In this document: piece after piece, positions 7,509 through 18,399 of the stretch
How positions within the stretch are numbered: position 1 is the stretch's first letter
Layout: each line of letters starts with the position of its first letter
Assembly (NCBI GenBank): GCA_030697165.1
Contig: JAUYQQ010000023.1
Location: forward strand, 124,001 to 188,000
From: Acidobacteriota bacterium
GTDB taxonomy: Bacteria > Acidobacteriota > Vicinamibacteria > Vicinamibacterales > UBA2999
Length of the DNA stretch: 64,000 nt
Direction of reading: 5' to 3'
Notes under the pieces: model-generated
What the model was told of the DNA's origin: nothing
What the model saw: the letters and a program-made list of their open reading frames with translations, nothing else
Databases searched by the model: none
Program-made: the position numbers and the translations under genes

Positions 7509-9221
7509 CTACTTCAAGAGATCCAGCGCGGTCACGAAGCGCGGCTCGATATCCACCGGCACCGCCGTCAGCTTGTCGAGCACGGCCTTCGTTGGCGGCC
7601 GCAGCACGCCGAGCGTGTCGATCATCTGCTTGGCCTTGGCGTAGCTGCCTTCGGCCTGCAGCGTCATGATCTCGCCGGTGAGCGCGGTGACGGCGTCGCG
7701 GATCTTCGCGGTGTCCACCGCGAACGTGCCATCGGCGTTGACCGTGAAGCCACCCCGATCGAGCAGGTAGTTCAACTGGATCGCCTGGCCGCGGCCGTGC
7801 GCTTCGTTGATGCCGAAGCGGAGCGAACGGAACGCCGACGCCAGGAACGTCGTGTACATGGTCTGTTCGAGGTCCTTGTCGAGCTGACCCCGATCGATCA
7901 GGAACTGCAGCGCGAACAGGCCCGAGATGTCGGCCTTGGCCTCTTCGATCGCGCTGTAGGTCTCCTTGAGTTCCTGGCGCACTGTCGTGGTGCGGCCACC
8001 GACGGTGATGTCGTGCGGGCCGAGTCCGTGCATCAGTTCGTGCATCAGGATGTGCGTGAAGAAGGCTTCGAACGCGATGTTCCCCTGGTCGGCCGATGCC
8101 AGCGCCACCTTCGAGATCGGCGTCAGCACCTTGTCGAACTTGGCCTGCTGGTTGTTTTTCAGCATCACCCGCTTGCTGCCCTTCTCGCGGATGACACGCT
8201 CGTCATTCGGCAGGTTGAACGCGGCCGTCTGGACGCCGCGGTTGGCGTCCCCCGCCGAGAACACGGTATTGACGACCGCGATCGGCGCCAGCGCGCCCAG
8301 CTTCGGATTGCGGTACTTCGCGTCGATGGGCAGGTTGTTCTCGATGTCCTGCAGCGAGCCGGCGAACTTCTGCAGCTTGTCCGACTCGGTGCGGTCCTTC
8401 ACCGTGATGAACGCTTCGAACGCCGCCTTGTAGTTGAACCACTCGTCTTCGTAGACCTCGTACGGCCCGATGGTCGGCTCGATGGTGGCGTCGAGCTCCA
8501 TCCACTTGACATCGCTGTCGTAGTAGTCGTTCGACACGAACGCAGCGGCGCGCGATTCGAGGTACGCCTTGAGCGTGGGCTGCGCGGTGGCGGTGGCTGC
8601 GGCGCGGAGGTGCTGGGCCGCAATCGCCAGCCCGCCCTGGTATTCCAGGCTGTAGGGCACCGCGATCAGCTGGCCGTCAGGACCGCGACGAATGGTCGTG
8701 AAGAACCCGGTGGCGGCGGTCTTCTCTTCTGGACCGAGCCCAGCGATCCACTTCTCCACTTCCTCTTTGGTCGCACCCACGGGATAGAAGTTCGCGGCGG
8801 CGGGTTTGTCGGGCGCGCCGGGGATGAACGGCTCGTTGTGATCCAGGCGGGACCACGGTCCCTTGTTCACCAGGAACGCGTGCAGCCGCGCCTTGCCAAG
8901 CGGGGTCTCGTCTCTCACGAGCGCCTGGAACATGGTCTCGTTGCCCGACCACGCCTGCTCCAGAAACAGCGCGTCCATCACCTGCGCGGCCCGCACCATG
9001 TGGGCCAGCGCCTCGCGCTCGTTAGCGGGCAGCGCCGAGATGTCCGCGGTGAGATCCGTCGGCGCAAACCGTGCGGTCTTCTGCTGCAGTTGCGACACCG
9101 CCTGGTCGGCGGGCGACGCCGGCTCCGCATTCGGAGGCGGCCCGGTCGGCGCCTGCGTGCGACAACCCGCCAACGCGAGCACGAGTGAAGCCGATGCTAC
9201 CGTCATGATGACCCGTCCCAT
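7509..9221 (-). CDS. M49-like zinc peptidase, lipoprotein
   Basis: 570 residues. The N-terminus is a lipoprotein signal with lipobox LAGC (Cys20), so the mature protein should be lipid-anchored outside the inner membrane. The catalytic zinc motif is HELMH at 394-398, with a second metal/catalytic motif EEAKAD at 426-431. This pairing belongs to the dipeptidyl peptidase III (M49) group, but classical DPP III has HEXXGH, one residue longer. The start at 9221 is set by AAGGAG 6 nt upstream and by the signal peptide. Likely a peptide hydrolase of the cell envelope; substrate unknown. Confidence 0.8.
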   Translation of the reverse strand: MGRVIMTVASASLVLALAGCRTQAPTGPPPNAEPASPADQAVSQLQQKTARFAPTDLTADISALPANEREALAHMVRAAQVMDALFLEQAWSGNETMFQALVRDETPLGKARLHAFLVNKGPWSRLDHNEPFIPGAPDKPAAANFYPVGATKEEVEKWIAGLGPEEKTAATGFFTTIRRGPDGQLIAVPYSLEYQGGLAIAAQHLRAAATATAQPTLKAYLESRAAAFVSNDYYDSDVKWMELDATIEPTIGPYEVYEDEWFNYKAAFEAFITVKDRTESDKLQKFAGSLQDIENNLPIDAKYRNPKLGALAPIAVVNTVFSAGDANRGVQTAAFNLPNDERVIREKGSKRVMLKNNQQAKFDKVLTPISKVALASADQGNIAFEAFFTHILMHELMHGLGPHDITVGGRTTTVRQELKETYSAIEEAKADISGLFALQFLIDRGQLDKDLEQTMYTTFLASAFRSLRFGINEAHGRGQAIQLNYLLDRGGFTVNADGTFAVDTAKIRDAVTALTGEIMTLQAEGSYAKAKQMIDTLGVLRPPTKAVLDKLTAVPVDIEPRFVTALDLLK

Positions 9222-9242
9222 GAATGACTCCTTCGCACCAAT

Positions 9243-9285
9243 CCCGACAAGCAGTTTCCTCCCGACCAGCAGTGCCCTCCCGACC
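9243..9285. repeat. Three imperfect copies of CTCCCGACCAG
   Basis: The motif (T/C)CCCGACCAG recurs about every 18 nt between the M49 gene and algH. It is short, noncoding and without obvious function. Confidence 0.5.
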
Positions 9286-9310
9286 AGTAGGTCGCTCCCG
9301 TCACCGTCGG

Positions 9311-9862
9311 CTAGTGAACGCCCGACGAACCTTGCAACATGGAGGGCTCCGCACCCAGCCGCCTGATAGCCACTTCCCACATCTGGTCGACCGGCGTCGA
9401 GAAGATCAGATCCGACTCGACCGGCGCCAGCAGCCAGGATGACTCGGCGAGTTCGCCATCAAGTTGCCCCGCGCCCCAGCCGGCATAGCCAACGATCATC
9501 CGGATCCCGGGTTCGGGCGAGGCCTCGAGCGTCTGCCTCACCAGTGTGGGCGAGGCCGACAGATAAACGCCCGCCTGCACTTCGAGCGCTTCCGGATCGA
9601 GCTCGGGCTTCGCGGTCAGGATCCACGCGCGGGTCGGCTCGACCGGGCCACCGGTGAACAGGTGCATCTTCGGATGGATCTCGATCGGTTCGTCGGCCGT
9701 GACAATCGCCTGCGCGGGCTCCGGCATCCGGCGGTTCAGCACCAGACCGAAGGCGCCATGGGCGCCGTACTCCGCCAGCAGGATGACCGTCTTCGAGAAA
9801 TTGGGATCGTTCAGCTGAGGCATCGAGACCAGCAGCACGGGGGCGAGAGAGGCGTTCGCCAT
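9311..9862 (-). CDS. algH: YqgE/AlgH family protein
   Basis: 183 residues spanning the whole UPF0301 fold, with family stretches LLVSMPQLNDPNFSKTVILL at the start, GAFGLVLNRRM, LFTGGPVEP and GYAGWGAGQLDGEL. The family was named from alginate regulation in Pseudomonas, but its biochemical role is unclear. A -10-like TAGTAT (9874-9869) ends 6 nt before the ATG, predicting a leaderless mRNA. Upstream queG ends within that promoter. Confidence 0.9.
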   Translation of the reverse strand: MANASLAPVLLVSMPQLNDPNFSKTVILLAEYGAHGAFGLVLNRRMPEPAQAIVTADEPIEIHPKMHLFTGGPVEPTRAWILTAKPELDPEALEVQAGVYLSASPTLVRQTLEASPEPGIRMIVGYAGWGAGQLDGELAESSWLLAPVESDLIFSTPVDQMWEVAIRRLGAEPSMLQGSSGVH

Positions 9863-9871
9863 GGATCGATA

Positions 9872-10924
9872 CTACTTCAATCGTCGCCTCGCCCACGCCA
9901 CCGCCTCCTCGACCACTGGCGTGTGCGCGCTGTGCGCCGAGTTCTTCACCCCGTGGCCAGGCCGCTCGAGCACCGGCGCCAGCGCCGCATCGCCGGCATT
10001 GCCAATCACGATGGCCAGGTTGCGGCGCAGGCCCGACAACGGCAGGTGCGTCATCGCGCTGCCCTTCACGAACTCATGCAGTTCCCGGTCGGTGCGCTGC
10101 CACAGCTCGGCGGCCGACGCGCCGTCCCTCGGCGCCGCCGTCCACGCCGGATCCGCAGTCACCACCGGGGCCAGGTTGTACGGGCACACCTCCTGGCAGA
10201 TGTCGCAACCGTAGGCGTGGTTGCCCAGCCAGGGCCGCTGCGGCTCCGGGATGGCCCCGTCAATTTCAATGGTCAAGTACGAGATGCACCTGGTGGCGTC
10301 GACCACGTGCTCATCGACAATCGCGCCGGTCGGGCACGAATCAAGACACAATGTGCAGGCGCCACATTGATCGGTCGCCGGCGCATCCACGTCCAGGGTC
10401 AGGCTCGTCGCCACGCCGCACAAGAACATGTAGGAGCCGAGTTCAGGATTGATCACGCAACTGTTCTTGCCGATCCAGCCGATCCCGGCGTGCTGCGCGT
10501 AGACGCGTTCCTGCACGTGATGCTTGTCGACAAAGATGGCCGTCGCGAACGGCTCGTGGGTCTGCTCGCGCATCCACGTGGTGAGCCGCTCCAGCCGTTC
10601 GGCGAGGACGATGTGGTAGTCCTGCCCGCGCGCGTAGCGAGCGACTCGAACTCCATCGACTCCCGACTCCCGGTTCCCGACTCCCGGCTGTTCGGTGTTG
10701 TAGATCGCGCCCGCGACGATGACCGAGCGTGCCGAGGGCAGGAAGTTCCGGATATCAGCGCGCGCGTGGGCTGACTTATGCAGGTAGATCATGTCGCCCG
10801 CGTAGCCGCGGGCGAGCCATTCAGGGAGGAACGCGAGTTCGGGCAGCGCCGTCGCAGGCGCCACCCCGCAGACATCAAATCCGAGGGTCAGCGCCTGCTG
10901 CTTGATCGACTGCGCTGTCAGCAC
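9872..10924 (-). CDS. queG: Epoxyqueuosine reductase
   Basis: 350 residues. It performs the last step of queuosine tRNA modification, reducing epoxyqueuosine with a cobalamin cofactor and two [4Fe-4S] clusters. The two Cys clusters are CGACTLCLDSCP and CDICQEVCP; the N-terminal corrinoid domain and a short C-terminal helical repeat are present. I chose GTG 10924 because the family starts just before ALTLGFDVCGVAPA and the acnA stop is 1 bp upstream. A stretch PGVGNRESGVD comes from a GGGAGTC-type tandem repeat at 10657-10687 and also appears in thiL. Confidence 0.92.
   Translation of the reverse strand: MLTAQSIKQQALTLGFDVCGVAPATALPELAFLPEWLARGYAGDMIYLHKSAHARADIRNFLPSARSVIVAGAIYNTEQPGVGNRESGVDGVRVARYARGQDYHIVLAERLERLTTWMREQTHEPFATAIFVDKHHVQERVYAQHAGIGWIGKNSCVINPELGSYMFLCGVATSLTLDVDAPATDQCGACTLCLDSCPTGAIVDEHVVDATRCISYLTIEIDGAIPEPQRPWLGNHAYGCDICQEVCPYNLAPVVTADPAWTAAPRDGASAAELWQRTDRELHEFVKGSAMTHLPLSGLRRNLAIVIGNAGDAALAPVLERPGHGVKNSAHSAHTPVVEEAVAWARRRLK
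10657..10687. repeat. 7-bp GGGAGTC-type tandem repeat inside queG
   Basis: Four imperfect copies (minus strand GGGAGTC/GGGAACC) translate in frame as GVGNRESGVD. The same unit and almost the same peptide occur in thiL at 63738-63765. Confidence 0.8.
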
Positions 10925-10925
10925 C

Positions 10926-13628
<2,703 letters not shown>

Positions 13629-13718
13629 GATGGCGACAGGCTCCTGAACTACAACCCACCTAATGGATCGTTTCAGCTATTGCGTGAATCCAGCAACCTC
13701 GCTCACCGAAGGCACTGG

Positions 13719-13739
13719 GGCCGTTCCTACGGAACGGCC
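13719..13739. terminator. Hairpin downstream of the OpuB-type operon
   Basis: GGCCGTTCC-TAC-GGAACGGCC is a perfect 9-bp stem between the end of the permease gene (13762, minus strand) and the start of acnA (13628). It can end minus-strand transcripts of the transporter. The rest of this 133-bp gap shows no gene. Confidence 0.65.
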
Positions 13740-13761
13740 CGCAGGGAACGCGAAGACTTAT

Positions 13762-15321
13762 TCAACTAATCTTATCAAGGAACGCGCGGACGACGGCGGC
13801 GGGGTCCTGCTTCTCGCCGTCCACGGCAAAGTTCATTTGCCGCATGTCGGCGGCGGAGATCCGCCCGGCCAGGTTGCGAACTGCCGCGGCGGCGGCCGGA
13901 TACTGCAGCAGCATCGACGCCCGGGCGACCGGCGAAGCGTCGTAGACCGGGAAGTAGTGACGGTCGTCCTCCAGGACGGCAAGGCCAAGGGCCTCGATCA
14001 AGCCACTGGTCGCGTCGCCGGCCGTGACGTCAATTTCGCCCGCGGCCAGGGCCCGGTAGATCAGGTTCAGGTCCATCACCCGCGGCGATGCCGCGAACGA
14101 CAGGCCGTAGGCCGCGCTCAGTCCCTTGAAGCCATCGGGCCGCTCCAGGAATTCATAGCCAAACCCAGCGCGCCATGTGGCGTCCGCCCTCGGCAATGTG
14201 GCGTCCGCTTTTAGGCGGACCATGCCCGCCAGGTCACTCACGGTCCTCAGTCCCAACCGCTTCGCATCGTCGCCCCGCACGAGAATCGCAAACGTGTTGT
14301 TGAAGCCAAGGCGCGGCATCAGCGTCGCGCCGAGCGCCGCGTAGCGCCCACGCACGGTCTCGAACACGGCCTCCGAATCGGCGGACGCGGCCTCGTTGAA
14401 GATCGCCGTCAGCGCCGTGCCGGTGTACTCGACGTAGAGGTCGATGCCGCCGCTGAGCAGAGCTTCATGCGCAATCGCGGTGCCGCCGAGGTTCAGGCGC
14501 CGGTCCACGGTCAGGCCCTGGCGCTCGATCGCCTGCGCCAGCAACTCCCCCAACACCACTTGTTCGGTGAAGTTCTTGGAGCCGACCACAAGGTCGGCGC
14601 GGCCGGCCGTCGCCCGGCCGGACCACACCGCGGCCGCGGCGAGCAGCGCCACCACGGCCAGAACGGCAACATGGCGAGCGGAGCGGCGGCGCGCATCGGC
14701 CAGGTGGCCGGCGGCGGCGAGCGCGGCGTCGGCGGCCAACGCCAGGATCGCGGCCGGCAGTGCACCCGCAAGAATCACCGTGGCATCGACCATGGCGAGT
14801 CCGCGAAAGATGTAGTCGCCGAGACCGCCGGCGCCGATCGCGGACGCGATGGTCGCGGTGCCCACGCCGATCACCACGGCCACCCGCAGGCCCGACACGA
14901 TGGACGGCAGCGCCAGCGGCCATTCCACCTGGCGCAGTACCTGCCGTGGTGTCAGACCCATGGCCACCGCGCACTCCACCACGGCTGGCGGGACGCCCTG
15001 CAGGCCGGTGATCGTGCTGCGCAGGATCGGTAGCACCGCATAGACCGTGAGCGCCACGAGCGCCGTCCGCGTGCCAATGCCGCCGATCAACGGCAGGGGG
15101 ATCAGGAAGCCGAACAGGGCCAGGCTCGGAATGGTTTGGGCGAGGTTGGCCAGGCCGACGATCGGCCGCGACAGTGATGGCCGGCGGGCCGCCAGGATGC
15201 CCAGCGGAATGCCCACCGCCGCGGCAATCGCCGTCGAGGCCGCCACGAGCACGACATGCTCGCCGAGCCGCGTGGCCATCTCGGCCCGATGCGACGCGAC
15301 AAACGCCAGCAGTTCCGTCAT
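13762..15321 (-). CDS. Glycine betaine/osmolyte ABC transporter permease fused to its substrate-binding protein
   Basis: 519 residues. Residues 1-215 are an OpuB/ProW-type permease with several membrane helices and the EAA-like loop. After a further hydrophobic helix, residues 240-519 are an OpuAC-type substrate-binding domain (VVGSKNFTEQVVLGELLAQ). Such fusions are known for OpuB/OpuC-like transporters. Osmoprotectants such as glycine betaine or choline are likely substrates. The stretch VRLKADATLPRADAT (368-382) is foreign to the family and is encoded by a palindromic repeat. The ATG overlaps the stop of the ATPase gene and itself lies in another repeat copy. Confidence 0.88.
   Translation of the reverse strand: MTELLAFVASHRAEMATRLGEHVVLVAASTAIAAAVGIPLGILAARRPSLSRPIVGLANLAQTIPSLALFGFLIPLPLIGGIGTRTALVALTVYAVLPILRSTITGLQGVPPAVVECAVAMGLTPRQVLRQVEWPLALPSIVSGLRVAVVIGVGTATIASAIGAGGLGDYIFRGLAMVDATVILAGALPAAILALAADAALAAAGHLADARRRSARHVAVLAVVALLAAAAVWSGRATAGRADLVVGSKNFTEQVVLGELLAQAIERQGLTVDRRLNLGGTAIAHEALLSGGIDLYVEYTGTALTAIFNEAASADSEAVFETVRGRYAALGATLMPRLGFNNTFAILVRGDDAKRLGLRTVSDLAGMVRLKADATLPRADATWRAGFGYEFLERPDGFKGLSAAYGLSFAASPRVMDLNLIYRALAAGEIDVTAGDATSGLIEALGLAVLEDDRHYFPVYDASPVARASMLLQYPAAAAAVRNLAGRISAADMRQMNFAVDGEKQDPAAVVRAFLDKIS
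14175..14222. repeat. REP-like element, one full and one partial copy, in frame in the permease/binding gene
   Basis: ATGTGGCGTCCGCC (partial copy) is followed by ATGTGGCGTCCGC, a TTTTAG loop and GCGGACCATG. The stem GTCCGC/GCGGAC is at 14203-14220. Read on the minus strand it gives VRLKADAT. The head GTGG directly before the hairpin matches REP architecture. Confidence 0.8.
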
Positions 15322-16112
15322 GTGGCGTCCGCCTTTAGGCGGACCGTTCCCATTAGGGTCCGGACTCTCGGATCATCACTCGTCTGCAGGGCAGCTGGCG
15401 TATCGCACGCGATCAGCGCCCCCTCATGCAGCACGGCGATTTGATCCGCCAGCGCGCAGGCCTCTGCCATGTCATGCGTGACGAGGATCACCGACCGGTG
15501 CCCCCCGCCGCGCGGTTCCCTTGCCAGTGCGCTATGGGGGGCAGGCAACGTCCGCTGCACGCGAAGAAACTCGGCGTGTAGTTCGCCCTTCGTGATCGGA
15601 TCAAGCGCGCCGAACGGCTCGTCCATCAACAACAGCGGCGGATCGGCCGCCAGGGCACGTGCCAGCCCGGCACGCTGCCGCTGGCCGCCCGACAGTTCGT
15701 CGGGCCAGCGGTCGCGAAACACCGCCGGTTCCAGGCCAACCAGCGTCAGCAACTCGTCCACCCGGGCACTGACGCGGTCGGCGGGCCAGGCCAGCAACCG
15801 CGGCACGGTGGCGAGGTTGTCGCCGACGGTGACATGGGGAAAGAGACCCGCGTCCTGGATCACGTAGCCGGTGCGACGCCGCAACGCGATGGGATCCCAG
15901 TCCCGCGTGTTCTTGCCATCGACCAGCACGTCGCCCACATCGGGATCCAGCAGTCGGTTGACCAGCCGCAATAGCGTGGTCTTGCCCGAGCCGCTGCGCC
16001 CGACCAGCGCCACGGTGTCCCCGTGATGCACGGTCATCGACACGTGGTGCAGCACCGGCCGGCCGCCGCGACTCGCCGAGACTTCCGCGAACTGGACGGC
16101 GGGTCCGGGCAT
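15318..16112 (-). CDS. Osmolyte ABC transporter ATP-binding protein
   Basis: 264 residues. It powers the adjacent permease/binding fusion. Walker A GRSGSGKTT is at 38-46, the signature LSGGQ at 140-144, Walker B LLLMDEP at 160-166 and the H-loop His at 213. Two oddities are visible. Residues 190-206 (PAPHSALAREPRGGGHR) sit just before the core strand VILVTHD and are encoded by a palindrome at 15495-15545. The last eight residues, VRLKADAT, come from a REP-like element that also holds the next gene's start codon. Family OpuBA/OpuCA; substrate inferred from the permease. Confidence 0.9.
   Translation of the reverse strand: MPGPAVQFAEVSASRGGRPVLHHVSMTVHHGDTVALVGRSGSGKTTLLRLVNRLLDPDVGDVLVDGKNTRDWDPIALRRRTGYVIQDAGLFPHVTVGDNLATVPRLLAWPADRVSARVDELLTLVGLEPAVFRDRWPDELSGGQRQRAGLARALAADPPLLLMDEPFGALDPITKGELHAEFLRVQRTLPAPHSALAREPRGGGHRSVILVTHDMAEACALADQIAVLHEGALIACDTPAALQTSDDPRVRTLMGTVRLKADAT
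15319..15345. repeat. REP-like element at the ATPase/permease junction
   Basis: CATGTGGCGTCCGCC-TTTA-GGCGGACC. It encodes the last residues of the ATP-binding protein and also contains the ATG start codon of the permease on the minus strand. GTGG precedes the hairpin. Confidence 0.82.
15495..15545. repeat. In-frame palindromic insertion in the ABC ATPase
   Basis: GTGCCCCCC near the left end and GGGGGGCA near the right end form the outer stem of this 51-bp segment, exactly 17 codons. It encodes a hydrophilic loop immediately before the strand that leads to the H-loop. No second copy is seen in this window. Confidence 0.6.
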
Positions 16113-16118
16113 GCGTGT

Positions 16119-16841
16119 CTACAAGGACAGGAACAGGTGAACGGCGAACGTCGGGTAGACGCGAGCCTTGTCTTCGAAATCGATGCCGCCGCGGCGCAGG
16201 TTAGCCCGCAGGTCGCCACGCAGCCCCAGTGACCGGGCCGTGCCCGAGCCGCCGCGGATCCAGTACCGCGCACCCACACCGGCGTAGTAGACCTGCCCTG
16301 TCTCGACTAAGGTGCGCTCTTCGTGCAGTTGCCGCAGGTAACCGGCGCCGCCCACCACCAACGGACGCACGCGAGGCCCGAGGCGTACAGGCATGTGCCA
16401 GACCACGGCGACATCGAGCAAATACTGGTGCAGCTGTTCGCCCTCGAGGTCCTGCCGGTTGGTCTCCGTATCACCGGTAATGGTGACGGGTAGGCGCGGC
16501 CTGCCAAACGCCCCGCCGCCTTCAATCGCGAGGGAAGGTGTGAGCGTGAACCCGACGCGCGCTGCGGCGCTGGCGACAGATCCTACTTGCGAGCTGGCGG
16601 AAAACCACGTGAATGGCGGCGGCGTGCGGCCAACGGCGTTGCTGCGCAACCGCGCGTTGATGTCGCCCACGTCGTAGCCGCCAGACCACACCACGCCGCC
16701 CTCGAGCACCACGCGATGCGCGCGCAACGCCGGCGCCTCCTGCGCAGAAGCGACGTCGGCACTCAAGCACCCGAGCACCAGAGCACCCAAGCACAGCACC
16801 CTAGGCACCCCAGGCACCTTAGGCACCTTAGGCACCCTCAT
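16119..16841 (-). CDS. Predicted outer-membrane beta-barrel protein
   Basis: 240 residues. The first residues, MRVPKVPKVPGVPRV, are translated from the 9-bp tandem repeat, followed by a hydrophobic signal (about 16-33) ending at ASAQ. The mature part alternates hydrophobic and polar residues, is rich in Gly and aromatic residues, and ends in HLFLSL, as small porin-like barrels often do. No specific family is recognised. The ATG overlaps the matrixin stop by 4 bp, so it is the last gene of the chain. Either the repeat truly serves as the leader, or an internal start such as GTG at the hydrophobic stretch is used. Confidence 0.55.
   Translation of the reverse strand: MRVPKVPKVPGVPRVLCLGALVLGCLSADVASAQEAPALRAHRVVLEGGVVWSGGYDVGDINARLRSNAVGRTPPPFTWFSASSQVGSVASAAARVGFTLTPSLAIEGGGAFGRPRLPVTITGDTETNRQDLEGEQLHQYLLDVAVVWHMPVRLGPRVRPLVVGGAGYLRQLHEERTLVETGQVYYAGVGARYWIRGGSGTARSLGLRGDLRANLRRGGIDFEDKARVYPTFAVHLFLSL
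16796..16840. repeat. 9-bp tandem array at the start of the barrel gene
   Basis: Four or five copies of GGCACC(T/C)TA/CA. On the minus strand the array directly follows the ATG and encodes a V-P-K/G/R repeat. A further degenerate AGCACCC stretch (16765-16795) encodes part of the signal peptide. Confidence 0.85.
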
Positions 16842-17830
16842 TTCGGTAACACCTTGATCTCAATTGGCGCCGATGACCCTCCGCGCGGCGCCACGACCAT
16901 GCGCGGGGCATAGGCGACGCGGAAGTTCACATCGATGGCGGTTGAGAAAAAGCTATCCACCTCCGCATCGTCCAGTGGCTCGACCCTGAGGATGTAAGGC
17001 CCGGGCGCCAGCCGGATGATCGCAAACTCGCCACGGTCGTTGAGGGCGAAGTTCCCGACGCTGACGCCGGTCTCGGGATTGAATGCGACGACGTGCGCGC
17101 CGAGCATGCCCTGGCCGTTCTTCGTAACCCGGCCGGTAATGCCCCCGGTCGCGGCGACCTGGCCGGCGGCTGGGTAGAGGTCCGCAATGCCGGCCATGTC
17201 GTCGGCCTGCAGGACGCGGTCAGCGATGGTGCCCGCCGACATGGCAATCGGAAACATCACCGAGCCGGAGGCGATGACGCGGCGGCCGCCGGTACTGGTC
17301 AATTCGGTCTCGCCCAGCGCCGAGTGGCTGAGGCCCAGGAGATGGCCGAGTTCATGGAGCGCCACCGATTCCAGGTCAACGCGGCCCGGCGTGCCATCGG
17401 CGGCGACCGACCACGCGAACCGCGCATTGAAGAAGATGTCGGCTTCGACAATGTCCCCGTTGGTGTCGTCGATCAGGAAGCTGGTGGCGCCGAGCACGCG
17501 ATCGAGCTCCGGCCGGTCGAGGAAACCAAGCGTCGTGCGCCCGTCGACCATCCCCGGTTCCGCCGCGGTCATGCCCTGGAATTCGAAGCGAACGATGGCC
17601 GACGGCACGGCCTGCCACGTCGCCGTGGCTCGCGCCACCGCGCCACGCAGGTCGCCGGCCGACACCGTCGGGCTGTTGGCTTCAAAGACGAAGTAGCGGA
17701 CCGGGCCCCGCCATGTGACGTCAATCACGCGGCCGTCAACCGGGGTACCGTGCTTCAGATACGCCCCGGCGGGCAGTGACGATCCCGCCACCAGCAGGGC
17801 GGCGACGACGACGCCAATCGCGCGCCTCAT
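16838..17830 (-). CDS. Secreted matrixin-type (M10) metalloprotease
   Basis: 330 residues. A Sec signal is at 1-23. The zinc motif HELGHLLGLSH at 159-169 is the full metzincin HEXXHXXGXXH, with the Met-turn at Met192 (SVMFP). Residues 230-320 resemble a carboxypeptidase-regulatory-like beta sandwich (GITGRVTKNGQGMLGAHVVAF), possibly for binding surfaces or other proteins. It overlaps both neighbours by 4 bp. It should act outside the inner membrane; its substrates are unknown. Confidence 0.85.
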   Translation of the reverse strand: MRRAIGVVVAALLVAGSSLPAGAYLKHGTPVDGRVIDVTWRGPVRYFVFEANSPTVSAGDLRGAVARATATWQAVPSAIVRFEFQGMTAAEPGMVDGRTTLGFLDRPELDRVLGATSFLIDDTNGDIVEADIFFNARFAWSVAADGTPGRVDLESVALHELGHLLGLSHSALGETELTSTGGRRVIASGSVMFPIAMSAGTIADRVLQADDMAGIADLYPAAGQVAATGGITGRVTKNGQGMLGAHVVAFNPETGVSVGNFALNDRGEFAIIRLAPGPYILRVEPLDDAEVDSFFSTAIDVNFRVAYAPRMVVAPRGGSSAPIEIKVLPK

Positions 17831-18399
17831 CGGACCGCCTCCCGCACCGCCCGCACGGCGGTCTCGAACGCGTCGAGGGACACGGGCGCGCGGCGCCGGT
17901 CGCCGCGGACAATGGGCGCCCCGGCCGGCTCGATCGCCGGCGGCGTCACGAGCGCGGTGCCGGAAGCGGTGTCCCGAACCACGCGGTAGATGCCCTGGGC
18001 AAAGCCGGTGGTCACCGGCAACCGGGGCCCGCGGGCCATCAGAAACAGCACGGCGTGGTCGCCCCTCGCGAACGATGGCGCGCCGGGCATGACATTGCGG
18101 TACCGTCCGACCTGTCCGCCCGGAACGGTCAGCGTCAACTCAGCCGTCGCGGGCCCCTTCAATCCCTTGATCACTTCGACGGTGACCAGGCTGTCGATGC
18201 GGCGGCGATCGTCGCTCCACTGCCCCTGCACGTCGATCACGCGCGCGTAGACAACGACTGATGATCGGCGGACCAGTTCCTCGAAGCTCAGCGGAGCAAC
18301 CGTCACGGCCCTTGCCGGTCCGGCCGCCGACACGATCAGGCCACAGATTAGACACAGATTGGACAGCGACCGACGGGCAACAGAACAGCTACGACCCAT
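17827..18399 (-). CDS. Secreted protein of unknown function linked to the matrixin
   Basis: 190 residues with a signal peptide (about 8-31, ending ARA). The mature part contains VVYARVIDVQGQW, VTVEVIKGLKG and HAVLFLMARGP, a beta-rich pattern I have seen described only as a conserved hypothetical beside matrixins. The start at 18399 gives the more typical signal peptide; ATG 18417 is also possible. It overlaps lpxB by 11 bp and the protease by 4 bp. Close linkage suggests it works with the protease, for example as inhibitor or chaperone, but nothing in the sequence proves this. Confidence 0.55.
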   Translation of the reverse strand: MGRSCSVARRSLSNLCLICGLIVSAAGPARAVTVAPLSFEELVRRSSVVVYARVIDVQGQWSDDRRRIDSLVTVEVIKGLKGPATAELTLTVPGGQVGRYRNVMPGAPSFARGDHAVLFLMARGPRLPVTTGFAQGIYRVVRDTASGTALVTPPAIEPAGAPIVRGDRRRAPVSLDAFETAVRAVREAVR

